This document shows, in pieces, positions 49,715-59,324 of a stretch of DNA of 64,000 bases (position 1 is its first letter; every line of letters starts with the position of its first letter). The notes below the pieces were generated by a model that had not been told where the DNA came from, made no database searches, and saw nothing but the letters and a program-made list of their open reading frames with translations. This stretch comes from Roseburia_C sp051879315. Lineage in GTDB: Bacteria; Bacillota; Clostridia; Lachnospirales; Lachnospiraceae. The position numbers and the translations under genes were made by a program. The stretch lies in contig JBJELW010000010.1 of NCBI GenBank assembly GCA_051879315.1, positions 1 through 64,000 on the forward strand, read 5' to 3'.

Positions 49715-51586
49715 ATGATACTTGAGAAAATCAATCGGGAAAACGATATAAAGAACTTGGAAACCTCGGAACTTACCACGTTGGCGGATGAAATCCGGGA
49801 ATTCCTGATAGAAAAAATTTCTGTGAACGGTGGTCATCTGGCATCCAATCTGGGGGTGGTGGAGCTCACCATTGCTCTGCATCTTTGTCTGGATTTTCCA
49901 CAGGATAAGCTGATATGGGATGTGGGGCACCAGTCCTACACCCACAAGCTTCTCACCGGGCGCCGGGATGGTTTCGATGTACTTCGCAAATACGGAGGAA
50001 TGAGCGGCTTTCCAAAACGACATGAGAGCGACTGTGATGTCTTTGAGACCGGGCATAGTTCCACATCCATTTCTGCAGGATTAGGCTATGCCATGGCCAG
50101 AGAGGTGACCGGTGAGGAATATCGCGTGGTGTCTGTGTTAGGGGATGGGGCACTGACCGGAGGAATGGCTTTTGAAGCATTGAATAATGCATCAAAATTA
50201 AAATCCAATTTTATCATTGTGCTGAATGATAATAATATGTCCATTTCCGAAAATGTGGGCGGTTTGTCCAGTTATCTTACTGGTCTGAGAACGGCAGAGT
50301 CCTATCAGGATCTAAAGAGTGGTATTTCTCACTCCCTGAGCAGCATTCCGGTATATGGAGATAAGATTGTGGACCGGATCCGCCGGACAAAAAATGGAAT
50401 CAAGCAGCTTGTGATTCCGGGAATGCTTTTTGAAAACATGGGTATTTTGTATTTGGGACCGGTGGATGGTCACAATATCCCGGCAATGATCAAGCTGTTT
50501 AAGGAAGCTATGAAAGTGGAAGGTCCGGTGATCGTTCATGTCAGAACCCAGAAAGGGAAAGGATATTCACCGGCAGAGCGTCATCCAGCCCGGTTTCACG
50601 GTACCAATCCCTTTGAAATTGAAACAGGGCTGCCTAAGGTAAGGCAGGAAAAGGCTAACTATACAGATATTTTCTCCACTGTGATGCGGAAGTTAGGGGA
50701 CCGGAATGAGAAAGTGGTGGCCATTACGGCTGCCATGGCGGATAACACAGGACTCAAGCGGTTCCGAAATATGTTCCCGGACCGGTTTTTTGATGTGGGG
50801 ATTGCAGAGGAACATGCAGTGACCTTTGCGGCGGGATTGTCCGCAGCGGGTCTGATTCCCATAGTGGCCATATATTCCTCCTTTCTACAGCGGGCATACG
50901 ATCAAATTCTTCACGATGTGTGTATTCAGAAATTACATGTGATTTTTGCCGTGGACCGGGCAGGGCTGGTGGGCAGCGATGGCGAGACCCATCAGGGTAT
51001 TTTTGACTTGTCTTACCTGGGAAATATTCCCAATATGACGGTGTTGGCGCCCAAGAATAAATGGGAACTTTCCGACATGATCAAGTATGCCTTAGATTTC
51101 GACGGCCCCATTGCCATTCGCTATCCCAAGGGGGAGGCGTATGATGAGCTGAAGGAATTCCGGGAGCCAATCCGGCTGGGACGCTGCGAAGTGTTGGGGG
51201 AGGAGAAAGATGTTCTTCTTCTGGCAGTGGGCAGCATGGTAAAAACTGCTGTGTCAGTGCGGGAGAAGCTGCATGAAAGCGGAATCTCCGCTACGGTGGT
51301 GAACGTCCGGTTCGTTAAGCCTTTTGACGGGGAATGGATCCTCCAGCACATTTCTGATTACCGCGTGTTGGTGACTATGGAGGAAAATGTTATCACCGGA
51401 GGATATGGACAACAGGTCCTGTCCCTGGTGAATGATTTGGGCATCTCTATTCCGGTGATTAATGTGGCTATCCGGGATCAGTTTGTGGAGCAGGGAAGTG
51501 TAGAACAGTTAAAGCAAATGCTGGGACTGGATGCGGACAGCATTGTAGAACGGATCGTAGACATATATACAGCATTAGATTCCTGA
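49715..51586 (+). CDS. dxs: 1-deoxy-D-xylulose-5-phosphate synthase
   Basis: 623 residues, thiamine-diphosphate enzyme making DXP from pyruvate and glyceraldehyde 3-phosphate, the first MEP step. ThDP motif GDGALTGGMAFEALNNA with NDNNMSISENVGG, the catalytic Glu region DVGIAEEHAVTFAAG, and a C-terminal transketolase domain. AAAGGGG-type ribosome site. dxr and ispG lie 38 kb upstream in the window. Confidence 0.97.
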   Translation: MILEKINRENDIKNLETSELTTLADEIREFLIEKISVNGGHLASNLGVVELTIALHLCLDFPQDKLIWDVGHQSYTHKLLTGRRDGFDVLRKYGGMSGFPKRHESDCDVFETGHSSTSISAGLGYAMAREVTGEEYRVVSVLGDGALTGGMAFEALNNASKLKSNFIIVLNDNNMSISENVGGLSSYLTGLRTAESYQDLKSGISHSLSSIPVYGDKIVDRIRRTKNGIKQLVIPGMLFENMGILYLGPVDGHNIPAMIKLFKEAMKVEGPVIVHVRTQKGKGYSPAERHPARFHGTNPFEIETGLPKVRQEKANYTDIFSTVMRKLGDRNEKVVAITAAMADNTGLKRFRNMFPDRFFDVGIAEEHAVTFAAGLSAAGLIPIVAIYSSFLQRAYDQILHDVCIQKLHVIFAVDRAGLVGSDGETHQGIFDLSYLGNIPNMTVLAPKNKWELSDMIKYALDFDGPIAIRYPKGEAYDELKEFREPIRLGRCEVLGEEKDVLLLAVGSMVKTAVSVREKLHESGISATVVNVRFVKPFDGEWILQHISDYRVLVTMEENVITGGYGQQVLSLVNDLGISIPVINVAIRDQFVEQGSVEQLKQMLGLDADSIVERIVDIYTALDS

Positions 51587-51609
51587 CAATAAAAAGAAAG
51601 AGAAAAAAC

Positions 51610-52419
51610 ATGAAAGAGAGACTAGATGTACTGTTGGTACAGCGGGGACTTGCCGTTTCAAGGGAAAAAGCAAAAACCATGATCATGGAAGGAAACGTGT
51701 TTGTGGATGGGCAGCGGGAGGATAAAGCCGGAACCAATTTTGACAATCAGGTAAAAATAGAGATCAAGGGAAGTACCCTGAAATATGTAAGCCGGGGAGG
51801 TCTGAAGCTGGAAAAGGCCATGAACCATTTTGATATCTCACTGCAGGATGCGGTGTGCATGGATATCGGGGCCTCCACGGGAGGATTTACGGACTGTATG
51901 TTGCAGAATGGAGCGAAGAAGGTGTATTCTGTGGATGTGGGTTACGGTCAGTTCGCGTGGAAGCTGCGCACGGATCCCCGGGTAGTATGTATGGAGAAAA
52001 CAAATATTCGTTATGTCACACCGGAGGATATTGAGGATGTGCTTGATTTCGCTTCAGTGGACGTGTCCTTTATCTCACTGACCAAGGTGCTGATTCCTGC
52101 AAGGGAGCTTCTGCGGGACGGGGGCGAGATGGTATGCCTGATAAAACCACAGTTTGAAGCCGGTCGGGAGAAGGTCGGAAAAAAAGGTGTGGTCCGTGAT
52201 CCGGCTGTTCATGAAGAGGTAATTGAGCGTGTGATAGAGTTTGCCCGTGAAAACGGATTCCGTGTGTTGAATCTGGAATATTCCCCCATCAAGGGACCGG
52301 AGGGAAATATCGAGTATTTGGTGCATCTGCAAAAGGGACAGCAGGGAAAGAAGGAGGAGACAATCGATGTTAAGGCCATAGTGATGCAGGCACATACATC
52401 GTTGTCTGAAAAAGCATGA
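51610..52419 (+). CDS. tlyA: TlyA family rRNA (2'-O) methyltransferase
   Basis: 269 residues. S4 domain (RLDVLLVQRGLAVSREKAK) followed by an FtsJ-like SAM methyltransferase with MDIGASTGGFTDCML and DVSFISL. The family methylates 16S and/or 23S rRNA cytidines in mycobacteria; the target here is not known. AAAGAGAAAAA gives a weak ribosome site. The stop overlaps the nadK start (ATGA). Confidence 0.92.
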   Translation: MKERLDVLLVQRGLAVSREKAKTMIMEGNVFVDGQREDKAGTNFDNQVKIEIKGSTLKYVSRGGLKLEKAMNHFDISLQDAVCMDIGASTGGFTDCMLQNGAKKVYSVDVGYGQFAWKLRTDPRVVCMEKTNIRYVTPEDIEDVLDFASVDVSFISLTKVLIPARELLRDGGEMVCLIKPQFEAGREKVGKKGVVRDPAVHEEVIERVIEFARENGFRVLNLEYSPIKGPEGNIEYLVHLQKGQQGKKEETIDVKAIVMQAHTSLSEKA

Positions 52420-53273
52420 AACATTTTTTTATCATTGCAAACGGAGTCAAGGACGAAGCATTGCAATTCACCGGAGAAATGAAAAAATATATCGAGCAGG
52501 CCGGAGGCACCTGTGATTATTGTATCAATCAGATTGACCAGGGAGTCAGGCGGGTCGATCCGGATCGGATTCCGGAGAACGTAGAGGCTGTTTTTGTCAT
52601 CGGCGGTGACGGCACACTGATTCGTGCAGCCAGGGATATTGTGGAGCGCCAGCTGCCTGTGATCGGTGTAAATCTCGGTAAACTGGGCTATCTGTGTGAA
52701 CTGGAGGGGAATAATGTGTACCAGGCCATTGATGCCCTGCTTCGGGATGAATATACCATTGAAAACCGGATGATGCTGGGAGGCTATACGGTTATGCAGG
52801 GAGAACGCAGCAAGGAGCAGATGGCGCTCAATGATGTGGTGATTCACAGAACCGGTGCGTTGCAGATCCTACATATGAAGGTTTTTGTCAATGGAGAATA
52901 TCTGGCCAGTTATCTGGCGGATGGCATCATTGTTGCCACGCCCACCGGCTCTACCGGATACAGTATGTCGGCAGGTGGGCCCATCGTGGATCCCAAAGCA
53001 AATCTGCTTTTGATTACCCCCATCAATGCACATAATCTTAATGCCAAGAGCATTGTCATCGATGCGGACGCAGAGGTGATGATAGAGATTGATACCAGAA
53101 GAAGTGAAAAGGATGAACGGGCGGAAGTAAGCTTTGACGGGGATACCGGAGCGGCACTTCGGGTAGGAGACCGCATCGTGGTGCATCGGGCACAGATGTC
53201 CACGCGGATTTTAAAGTTGAATAAGATAGGTTTTTTAGAGATACTCAGAAAGAAAATGCAAAATTACACCTAA
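52416..53273 (+). CDS. nadK: NAD kinase
   Basis: 285 residues; ATP/polyphosphate NAD kinase supplying NADP. VIGGDGTLIRAAR carries the GGDGT motif, NLGKLGYL follows, and the second motif is ATPTGSTGYSMSAGGP. Translationally coupled to tlyA, as in many Clostridia. Confidence 0.96.
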   Translation: MKHFFIIANGVKDEALQFTGEMKKYIEQAGGTCDYCINQIDQGVRRVDPDRIPENVEAVFVIGGDGTLIRAARDIVERQLPVIGVNLGKLGYLCELEGNNVYQAIDALLRDEYTIENRMMLGGYTVMQGERSKEQMALNDVVIHRTGALQILHMKVFVNGEYLASYLADGIIVATPTGSTGYSMSAGGPIVDPKANLLLITPINAHNLNAKSIVIDADAEVMIEIDTRRSEKDERAEVSFDGDTGAALRVGDRIVVHRAQMSTRILKLNKIGFLEILRKKMQNYT

Positions 53274-53291
53274 TGGAAAGGAGGTAGAAAA

Positions 53292-53741
53292 ATGAAGACA
53301 GGGCGGCATGCCAAGATTCTGGAGCTGATACAAAAGAACGAGATTGAGACGCAGGAGGAACTGTCCGCGCGCCTGGAGGAGCAGGGATTTCATGTGACAC
53401 AGGCCACCGTCTCCAGGGATATACGCGAATTAAAACTTACCAAGGTGGCTTCGGAAAATGGCAGGCAAAAGTATGTTGCACTGACGGAAAAAAGCGGAGA
53501 AATGTCAGAGAAGTTTGTGCGCATATTCCGGGATGGGTTTGTTTCCATGGATATGGCACAAAACATCCTTGTGATAAAAACGGTATCCGGAATGGCCATG
53601 GCGGTGGCTGCAGCTTTAGACGCCATGAAATACCATGAGATTGTAGGAAGTATTGCCGGGGATGACACCATTATGTGTGCAGTGCGCAGTGTGGATGAAA
53701 CGGCAGTCTTAATGAAACGTCTGCGCAGACTTCTGGGGTAA
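53292..53741 (+). CDS. argR: Arginine repressor ArgR/AhrC
   Basis: 149 residues. N-terminal winged helix (RHAKILELIQKNEIETQEE... VTQATVSRDIRELKL) and C-terminal hexamerisation/arginine-binding domain with GSIAGDDTIMCAVR. Controls arginine synthesis and breakdown; none of those genes lie here, so it acts in trans. GGAAAGGAGG ribosome site. Confidence 0.95.
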   Translation: MKTGRHAKILELIQKNEIETQEELSARLEEQGFHVTQATVSRDIRELKLTKVASENGRQKYVALTEKSGEMSEKFVRIFRDGFVSMDMAQNILVIKTVSGMAMAVAAALDAMKYHEIVGSIAGDDTIMCAVRSVDETAVLMKRLRRLLG

Positions 53742-53828
53742 AAAGCAGGTTGGGTTGAGAGAGAGGAAAGTGACAGGAATTTTTTGGAGAAAAATTTCTG
53801 TCAATACATATCGTATGAAGGAGAGGAA

Positions 53829-55514
53829 ATGTTAAGAAATCTACATGTGAAAAATTTAGCACTCATTGACGAGGCAGAAGTGGATTTTAAGGAAGGCCTG
53901 AATATCTTAACCGGAGAAACCGGTGCCGGAAAATCTATCATCATAGGCTCCATCAACCTTGCACTGGGGGAGAAAGTTCCGAAGGAAATGCTCAGAGACC
54001 AGGATGAAAATGCCTTTGTGGAATTGATTTTCGAAGTGAAGGACCCAAAGACTGTTGCAGCATTGGAAGAGATGGATATTTTTCCCGAAGAGGATCAGGT
54101 CATTTTGAGCAGAAGAATTGCCAATGGGCGAAGCATTGCCAAAATTAACGGAGAAAGTGTTCCCGTATCCAAAGTGCGGGAGGCATCCGGACTACTCATC
54201 GATATTCACGGACAGCATGAGCATCAGTCCCTTTTAAAAAAACAGTATCATCTTCAGATCCTGGACGAGTATGCAAAGGAAGCACTGGGGGATTTGAAGG
54301 AGCAGTTGGATAAGGTATATCAGGAGCATCACCAGATTCTCCGGGAACTGGAGAAGAATTCTCTGGACGAAGAAAGCCGGATGCGGGAATTGTCCCTGCT
54401 GGAATATGAGATCCATGAAATTGAGGCTGCAGAGCTCTCAGAGGGAGAGGATGAAGCTTTGGAGGCGGCCTACAAAAAGCAGGCCAACGGAAGGAAAATT
54501 CTGGAATCTCTGGGGACGGTTCAGCAGTACCTCAGTCAGCAGAATGCCAGTGCCTCCGAACTTTTAAATTGTGCTCTGCGGGAGCTGAATATGGTATCCG
54601 GTTACGACCCTGCCCTGGCACAGATGGCGGAGGAAGTGTCGGAAATCGACAGCCTGTTGGGAGATTTGAACCGTGAGGTGGCGGATTATCTGGACGGTGA
54701 GGAATTTGATGAGGGAAAGTATCGTCAGATGGAACAGCGGCTGGATGAACTGAATCACCTGAAAAGCAAATATGGACACAGCATTTCGGATATTTTGACA
54801 TCACTTGAGGAAAAATGTGAAAAAGCGGAAAAGCTTCGGAATTTTGAGGAATATCGGAAAAAACTCCAGCGTGAATTGGAGGAAAAGGAAAACTGCATGG
54901 AGACACTGTGCGGACAGATCAGTGAAATTCGAAAAAATTATGCGAAAAAACTTACCGAAGCGGTTCGCACACATTTGATGGATCTGAATTTTCTGGATGT
55001 TCGTTTTGAGATGGAGTTTGAAAAACGTGACAGCATTCGAAACGACGGATGGGATGATGCGGAATTCCTGATTGCGATGAATCCGGGAGAAAGTTTAAAA
55101 TCACTGGGAAAGGTTGCCTCCGGAGGAGAACTTTCCCGTATCATGCTGGCGCTGAAAACAGTGTTGGCGGAAAATGACAGAATTGAGACATTGATCTTTG
55201 ATGAGATTGATGCGGGAATTAGTGGAAGAACTGCACAGGCGGTATCAGAGAAGTTGTTGCTGATTTCCGGTGGACACCAGATCATCTGCATCACACATCT
55301 GCCCCAGATCGCAGCTATGGCCGATGCACATTTTTGCATTGAAAAATCTGCGCAAAATGAAACCACTATCTCCACGATTCACCGTTTGAAGGAATCGGAA
55401 AGTGTGGCTGAGCTGGCAAGAATGCTGGGCGGTGTCCGAATTACGGATACGGTGATGCAAAGTGCCCGTGAAATGCGGGAATTGGCACAAACTGCTAAGA
55501 ACAATCGGATTTAA
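53829..55514 (+). CDS. recN: DNA repair protein RecN
   Basis: 561 residues, SMC-like ATPase for double-strand break repair. Walker A LTGETGAGKSI at the N-terminus, long central coiled coil, C-terminal signature KVASGGELSRIMLALK and Walker B LIFDEIDAGISG. The ATG after AAGGAGAGG is used; the longer frame lacks a ribosome site. I saw no LexA box directly upstream, unlike recA. Confidence 0.96.
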   Translation: MLRNLHVKNLALIDEAEVDFKEGLNILTGETGAGKSIIIGSINLALGEKVPKEMLRDQDENAFVELIFEVKDPKTVAALEEMDIFPEEDQVILSRRIANGRSIAKINGESVPVSKVREASGLLIDIHGQHEHQSLLKKQYHLQILDEYAKEALGDLKEQLDKVYQEHHQILRELEKNSLDEESRMRELSLLEYEIHEIEAAELSEGEDEALEAAYKKQANGRKILESLGTVQQYLSQQNASASELLNCALRELNMVSGYDPALAQMAEEVSEIDSLLGDLNREVADYLDGEEFDEGKYRQMEQRLDELNHLKSKYGHSISDILTSLEEKCEKAEKLRNFEEYRKKLQRELEEKENCMETLCGQISEIRKNYAKKLTEAVRTHLMDLNFLDVRFEMEFEKRDSIRNDGWDDAEFLIAMNPGESLKSLGKVASGGELSRIMLALKTVLAENDRIETLIFDEIDAGISGRTAQAVSEKLLLISGGHQIICITHLPQIAAMADAHFCIEKSAQNETTISTIHRLKESESVAELARMLGGVRITDTVMQSAREMRELAQTAKNNRI

Positions 55515-55561
55515 TCCGTGAAGAAAAACGCATACTAATCGAAAAGGAAAGGAGGATTGGT

Positions 55562-56806
55562 ATGCGTTACGAACGATTACGGCAAAAGGCTGTGAAGTTT
55601 TTTCGGCTGCAGATGGTGCTGTGGATTCTGTTTGCCTACCATCTGATGCTACAGATGATTCCTGATGATCTGTATTTGGATGACGGTAACCTGACAAACG
55701 TGAATCTTTCGGTGCCGGTACGATTAGAATGTGCGGATTCCGGCAGCCAGGTGATCGATACGGCATCGGTTTTGCAACAGGAAAAGCTTGAGCGGACCAC
55801 ACAGGACCAGGTACAGCTTACTGCAAAGTTGTTTGGATTGATTCCTGTTAAGTGTGTGTCCGCAAATATAGTGGAACCCCAGAGTTTATGGGTCAGTGGA
55901 GAAAATATCGGACTTTATGTGGAAACGGATGGTGTACTGGTACTAGGCACAGGCGATGTGACAGATGGAAGCAGCACCCACTATTCACCGGCACTCAATG
56001 TGTTAAAAGCAGGTGACTATATTTGCGGGGTGAATGAAAGTACCGTTTCCACAAAAGAAGAGTTGATCGATGCCATAGATGCTGCCGGGGGAGATTCCGT
56101 GATATTGTCCGTCCGGCGAAAAGGAGAATTATTGCAGCTGTATATCAAGCCTCGTGCAGATGCGGATGGCATTTACCGGATCGGTGTCTGGGTCCGGGAT
56201 GACCTGGCAGGAATCGGTACACTGACCTATATCGATCAGGCGGGACATTTTGGGGCATTGGGACATTGTATTTCTGATATCGATACAGGGGTACAGTTGG
56301 ATATAGCGGAAGGAAACCTTTATGAGAGTACAGTGATTGATATTGTGAAGGGAATGAAGGGGGAACCGGGGCAGCTATCCGGTGTCATCAACTATCGGGA
56401 GGACAGCAGACTCGGCACCATATGGGACAATTCCAAACAAGGTGTGTATGGTACTGTGGATGAGGACTGCGGACTGTTGGAACAGTGCGTGGCATATCCG
56501 GTGGGTTATAAGCAGGAGATTGAAACCGCGGATGCACAAATTTTGTGTCAGGTGGATGGAAGTATCGAAAGTTATGCGATTACCATAACGGAGATCCACT
56601 ATCAGGAAGATCAGGAAAACAAAAGTATCCTGTTTGAGGTGAAGGATCCTGAACTGTTGGAACTGACTGGAGGGATTGTCCAGGGCATGAGTGGAAGTCC
56701 CATTATTCAAAACGGAAAGGTCGTGGGAGCCGTTACCCATGTATTTGTAAATGATCCCACAAAGGGATATGGAATATTCATTGAGGATATGCTGGAGCAT
56801 AGTTAG
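55562..56806 (+). CDS. spoIVB: SpoIVB serine peptidase
   Basis: 414 residues, S55 peptidase that signals from forespore to mother cell and leads to pro-sigma-K processing in Bacillus. N-terminal membrane helix (about 18-36), a PDZ domain (about 120-200), then the peptidase domain with His235 in GALGHCISD and the Ser in GMSGSP (residues 375-380). AAAGGAGG ribosome site. A CATACTA at 55531-55537 resembles a sigma-G -10, but the -35 is unconvincing. Next to spo0A as in Bacillus. Confidence 0.94.
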   Translation: MRYERLRQKAVKFFRLQMVLWILFAYHLMLQMIPDDLYLDDGNLTNVNLSVPVRLECADSGSQVIDTASVLQQEKLERTTQDQVQLTAKLFGLIPVKCVSANIVEPQSLWVSGENIGLYVETDGVLVLGTGDVTDGSSTHYSPALNVLKAGDYICGVNESTVSTKEELIDAIDAAGGDSVILSVRRKGELLQLYIKPRADADGIYRIGVWVRDDLAGIGTLTYIDQAGHFGALGHCISDIDTGVQLDIAEGNLYESTVIDIVKGMKGEPGQLSGVINYREDSRLGTIWDNSKQGVYGTVDEDCGLLEQCVAYPVGYKQEIETADAQILCQVDGSIESYAITITEIHYQEDQENKSILFEVKDPELLELTGGIVQGMSGSPIIQNGKVVGAVTHVFVNDPTKGYGIFIEDMLEHS

Positions 56807-56904
56807 TGGATTTCGGACGTGAATCAGCCAGCTTTCAGCATTACAGATAAAAATGTGTCAAGACTTCCTAAAAAATGGAAGCAAAAATAACGTTGGCGAC
56901 AGCT

Positions 56905-56911
56905 TTCGACA
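56905..56911. promoter_or_regulatory. 0A box upstream of spo0A
   Basis: TTCGACA is the exact reverse complement of TGTCGAA, the Spo0A-binding consensus. It lies about 65 bp before the spo0A start codon, so autoregulation is likely. Confidence 0.55.
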
Positions 56912-56974
56912 TTTCTTTTGAGGTAACCTGATTAAGATATCAAATAGCTTCACCGGAAATATTAGGAGGGTTCT

Positions 56975-57778
56975 ATGGAAAAACTGAATGTTGCAATTGC
57001 AGATGATAACGAGATTATGGTAGAACTTTTGGATGAAATCATTGCGGGAGATGAGGATTTACAGGTAGTAGGCACTGCCAAGGATGGACAGGAGGCTTAC
57101 CAGCTGATACGGGAGAAGCAGCCGGATGTGATGCTTTTGGACATTGTTATGCCCAAAATGGATGGTTTATCACTTCTGGAGCGGGTAAGGAACGATAAAA
57201 CGATAAGCAAATATCCCAGATTTATCATCATCAGTGCCGTGGGCCAGGACCGGATCACGGAGGATGCGTTTAATCTGGGTGTGGATTACTATATTATGAA
57301 ACCTTTTGACAGCGACATAGTGCTCAGCCGGATTAAAAATACAAGAAAGCCGGCAGTCAGGGATACGGCCGAAGATAACAAACGTGTTCGGGCTTATGAG
57401 AAACAGCTGCCGGGACCGGAACGGGATCTGGAAAGTGATGTGACGAATATAATCCATGAAATTGGTGTGCCCGCACACATCAAAGGATATCAATATCTTC
57501 GTGAGGCAATTATCATGTCAGTCAATGATATTGATATGCTGAATTCCATCACCAAGATTCTCTACCCTACCATTGCCAAGAAATATCAGACGACTCCCAG
57601 CCGGGTAGAGCGGGCGATTCGTCATGCTATTGAGGTGGCCTGGAGCAGAGGAAAAATGGATACCATAGATGAGCTGTTCGGATATACCATCAACAATGGC
57701 AAGGGAAAACCGACAAATTCGGAATTTATTGCGCTGATTGCAGACAGGATCCGATTGGAGTATAAAGTGCATGCATAA
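56975..57778 (+). CDS. spo0A: Sporulation master regulator Spo0A
   Basis: 267 residues. Receiver domain with acidic DD pair (residues 10-11), phosphoacceptor Asp56 in MLLDIVMP and Lys in YYIMKPFD. The C-terminal Spo0A DNA-binding domain contains IIHEIGVPAHIKGYQYLR and TTPSRVERAIRHAIEVAWSRG, the family signature. AGGAGG ribosome site. Starts sporulation when phosphorylated. No phosphorelay kinase or spo0B/F genes are in the window. Confidence 0.98.
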   Translation: MEKLNVAIADDNEIMVELLDEIIAGDEDLQVVGTAKDGQEAYQLIREKQPDVMLLDIVMPKMDGLSLLERVRNDKTISKYPRFIIISAVGQDRITEDAFNLGVDYYIMKPFDSDIVLSRIKNTRKPAVRDTAEDNKRVRAYEKQLPGPERDLESDVTNIIHEIGVPAHIKGYQYLREAIIMSVNDIDMLNSITKILYPTIAKKYQTTPSRVERAIRHAIEVAWSRGKMDTIDELFGYTINNGKGKPTNSEFIALIADRIRLEYKVHA

Positions 57779-57881
57779 AAACACCGGGTTCATTGGATTC
57801 TATTGTATGTTTTTTCTTTTCTTTGTACTTTGAATGGAGTATAATGGTTATAAGAAATTGTGGAATCCGGGGGTGTGCATC

Positions 57882-59321
57882 ATGAAAAAAATCCTTTTCG
57901 TAACATCGGAAGCTGTTCCTTACATTAAGACAGGAGGGTTAGCTGATGTTACAGGCTCATTGCCAAAATATTTTGACCCAGAAAAATACGATGTGCGTGT
58001 GATTTTACCTAAATATGTCTGCATGAAAGAACAGGATAAAAAGAAATTGCACCACGAGTTCCATTTTTATGTAAACCTGGGATGGCGCAAGCAGTACGTT
58101 GGAATTTTGAGCGCGAAAAACGATGGAATTACATATTATTTTGTGGATAATGAATTTTATTTTGCCGGTGATCAGCCATATCATCATATCTATGAGGATG
58201 TGGAGAAATTTGCATTTTTCTCGAAAGCCGTGCTGGAAGCTCTTCCCAGGCTTTCTTACAGGCCGGATATCCTGCACTGCCATGATTGGCAGACTGCGCT
58301 GGTTCCGGTTTATCTGGAGCAGCTTTATAAGGCTGATCCCTTTTACCAGCATATAAAAACTGTTTTTACGATACACAATCTTCAGTTTCAGGGACGTTTT
58401 CATCTGCGTGCGGTCAGTGATATCACCGGTTTACCGGAGTCTCTGTTCCGCCCGGATAAGCTGGAGGCGTATGGCGAGGCCAATTATCTGAAGGGTGGCA
58501 TTGTTTATGCAGATGCCGTTACTACAGTGAGCCCCACCTATGCGAAGGATATTCTCACTCCCGAGGGTGGTGAGGGACTGGATGGCGTTTTGCGGAGTCA
58601 TGCTTATAAGCTCACCGGCATTTTGAACGGCATCGATAACCATGTGTATGATCCGGCTACAGATCCTTACATTCCTTGCAACTATGGCGAGAACGATCTG
58701 ATTGCAGGAAAGGAAGTAAATAAAAAGGCGCTGCTCCAGAAAATGGGGCTGCCCTATGATCCGGACTGTTTGGTGGTGGGAATGGTATCCCGTATCACGG
58801 AGCAGAAGGGATATGCGTTGGTAAACTACATGATGGAGGAATTGTTATCCGGAGGGAAGATCAAGCTGATTGTACTGGGCACCGGTGAGGAGCGCTACGA
58901 GAACATGCTGAAACATTATGAATGGCGCTATCCGGAAGTCCTGAAAGCCAATATTACCTATTCGGAAGAATTGGCCCACAGCATTTATGCGGGAGCAGAT
59001 GCGCTGCTGATGCCTTCCCAGTTTGAACCCTGTGGTCTGAGCCAACTGATGAGTATGCGGTACGGTACAGTACCCATTGTACGGGAGACCGGAGGTCTTA
59101 AGGATACGGTCATCCCTTACAATGAATATAAAAAGACAGGAACAGGTTTTTCCTTTGCTACATATAATGCCCATGATATGCGAAATGTGATTTACTATGC
59201 ACATCAGATTTATAGCAGTGACAAAGAGAGTTGGTATGGAATTATGCGCCGTGGAATGGAGCAGGATTTTTCCTGGAATCATTTGGCGAGGGCATACGAA
59301 AAACTATACGAGAGTCTGTAG
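57882..59321 (+). CDS. glgA: Glycogen synthase (ADP-glucose)
   Basis: 479 residues, GT5 family. N-terminal KTGGLADVTGSLPK binds ADP-glucose; the C-terminal Rossmann domain has GMVSRITEQKGY and a PSQFEPCGLSQL nucleotide-sugar site. Start at ATG 57882; an upstream in-frame ATG would begin at a possible -10 (TATAAT, 57840-57845) and is rejected. The ribosome site is GGGGG-rich. No other glg genes are near. Its stop is three bases from the convergent gene's stop. Confidence 0.95.
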   Translation: MKKILFVTSEAVPYIKTGGLADVTGSLPKYFDPEKYDVRVILPKYVCMKEQDKKKLHHEFHFYVNLGWRKQYVGILSAKNDGITYYFVDNEFYFAGDQPYHHIYEDVEKFAFFSKAVLEALPRLSYRPDILHCHDWQTALVPVYLEQLYKADPFYQHIKTVFTIHNLQFQGRFHLRAVSDITGLPESLFRPDKLEAYGEANYLKGGIVYADAVTTVSPTYAKDILTPEGGEGLDGVLRSHAYKLTGILNGIDNHVYDPATDPYIPCNYGENDLIAGKEVNKKALLQKMGLPYDPDCLVVGMVSRITEQKGYALVNYMMEELLSGGKIKLIVLGTGEERYENMLKHYEWRYPEVLKANITYSEELAHSIYAGADALLMPSQFEPCGLSQLMSMRYGTVPIVRETGGLKDTVIPYNEYKKTGTGFSFATYNAHDMRNVIYYAHQIYSSDKESWYGIMRRGMEQDFSWNHLARAYEKLYESL

Positions 59322-59324
59322 GTT

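Noticed and set aside
55507..55537. Sigma-G promoter of spoIVB
   Set aside because: CATACTA fits a -10, but the expected -35 is not recognisable at proper spacing; left as a remark in the gene entry.
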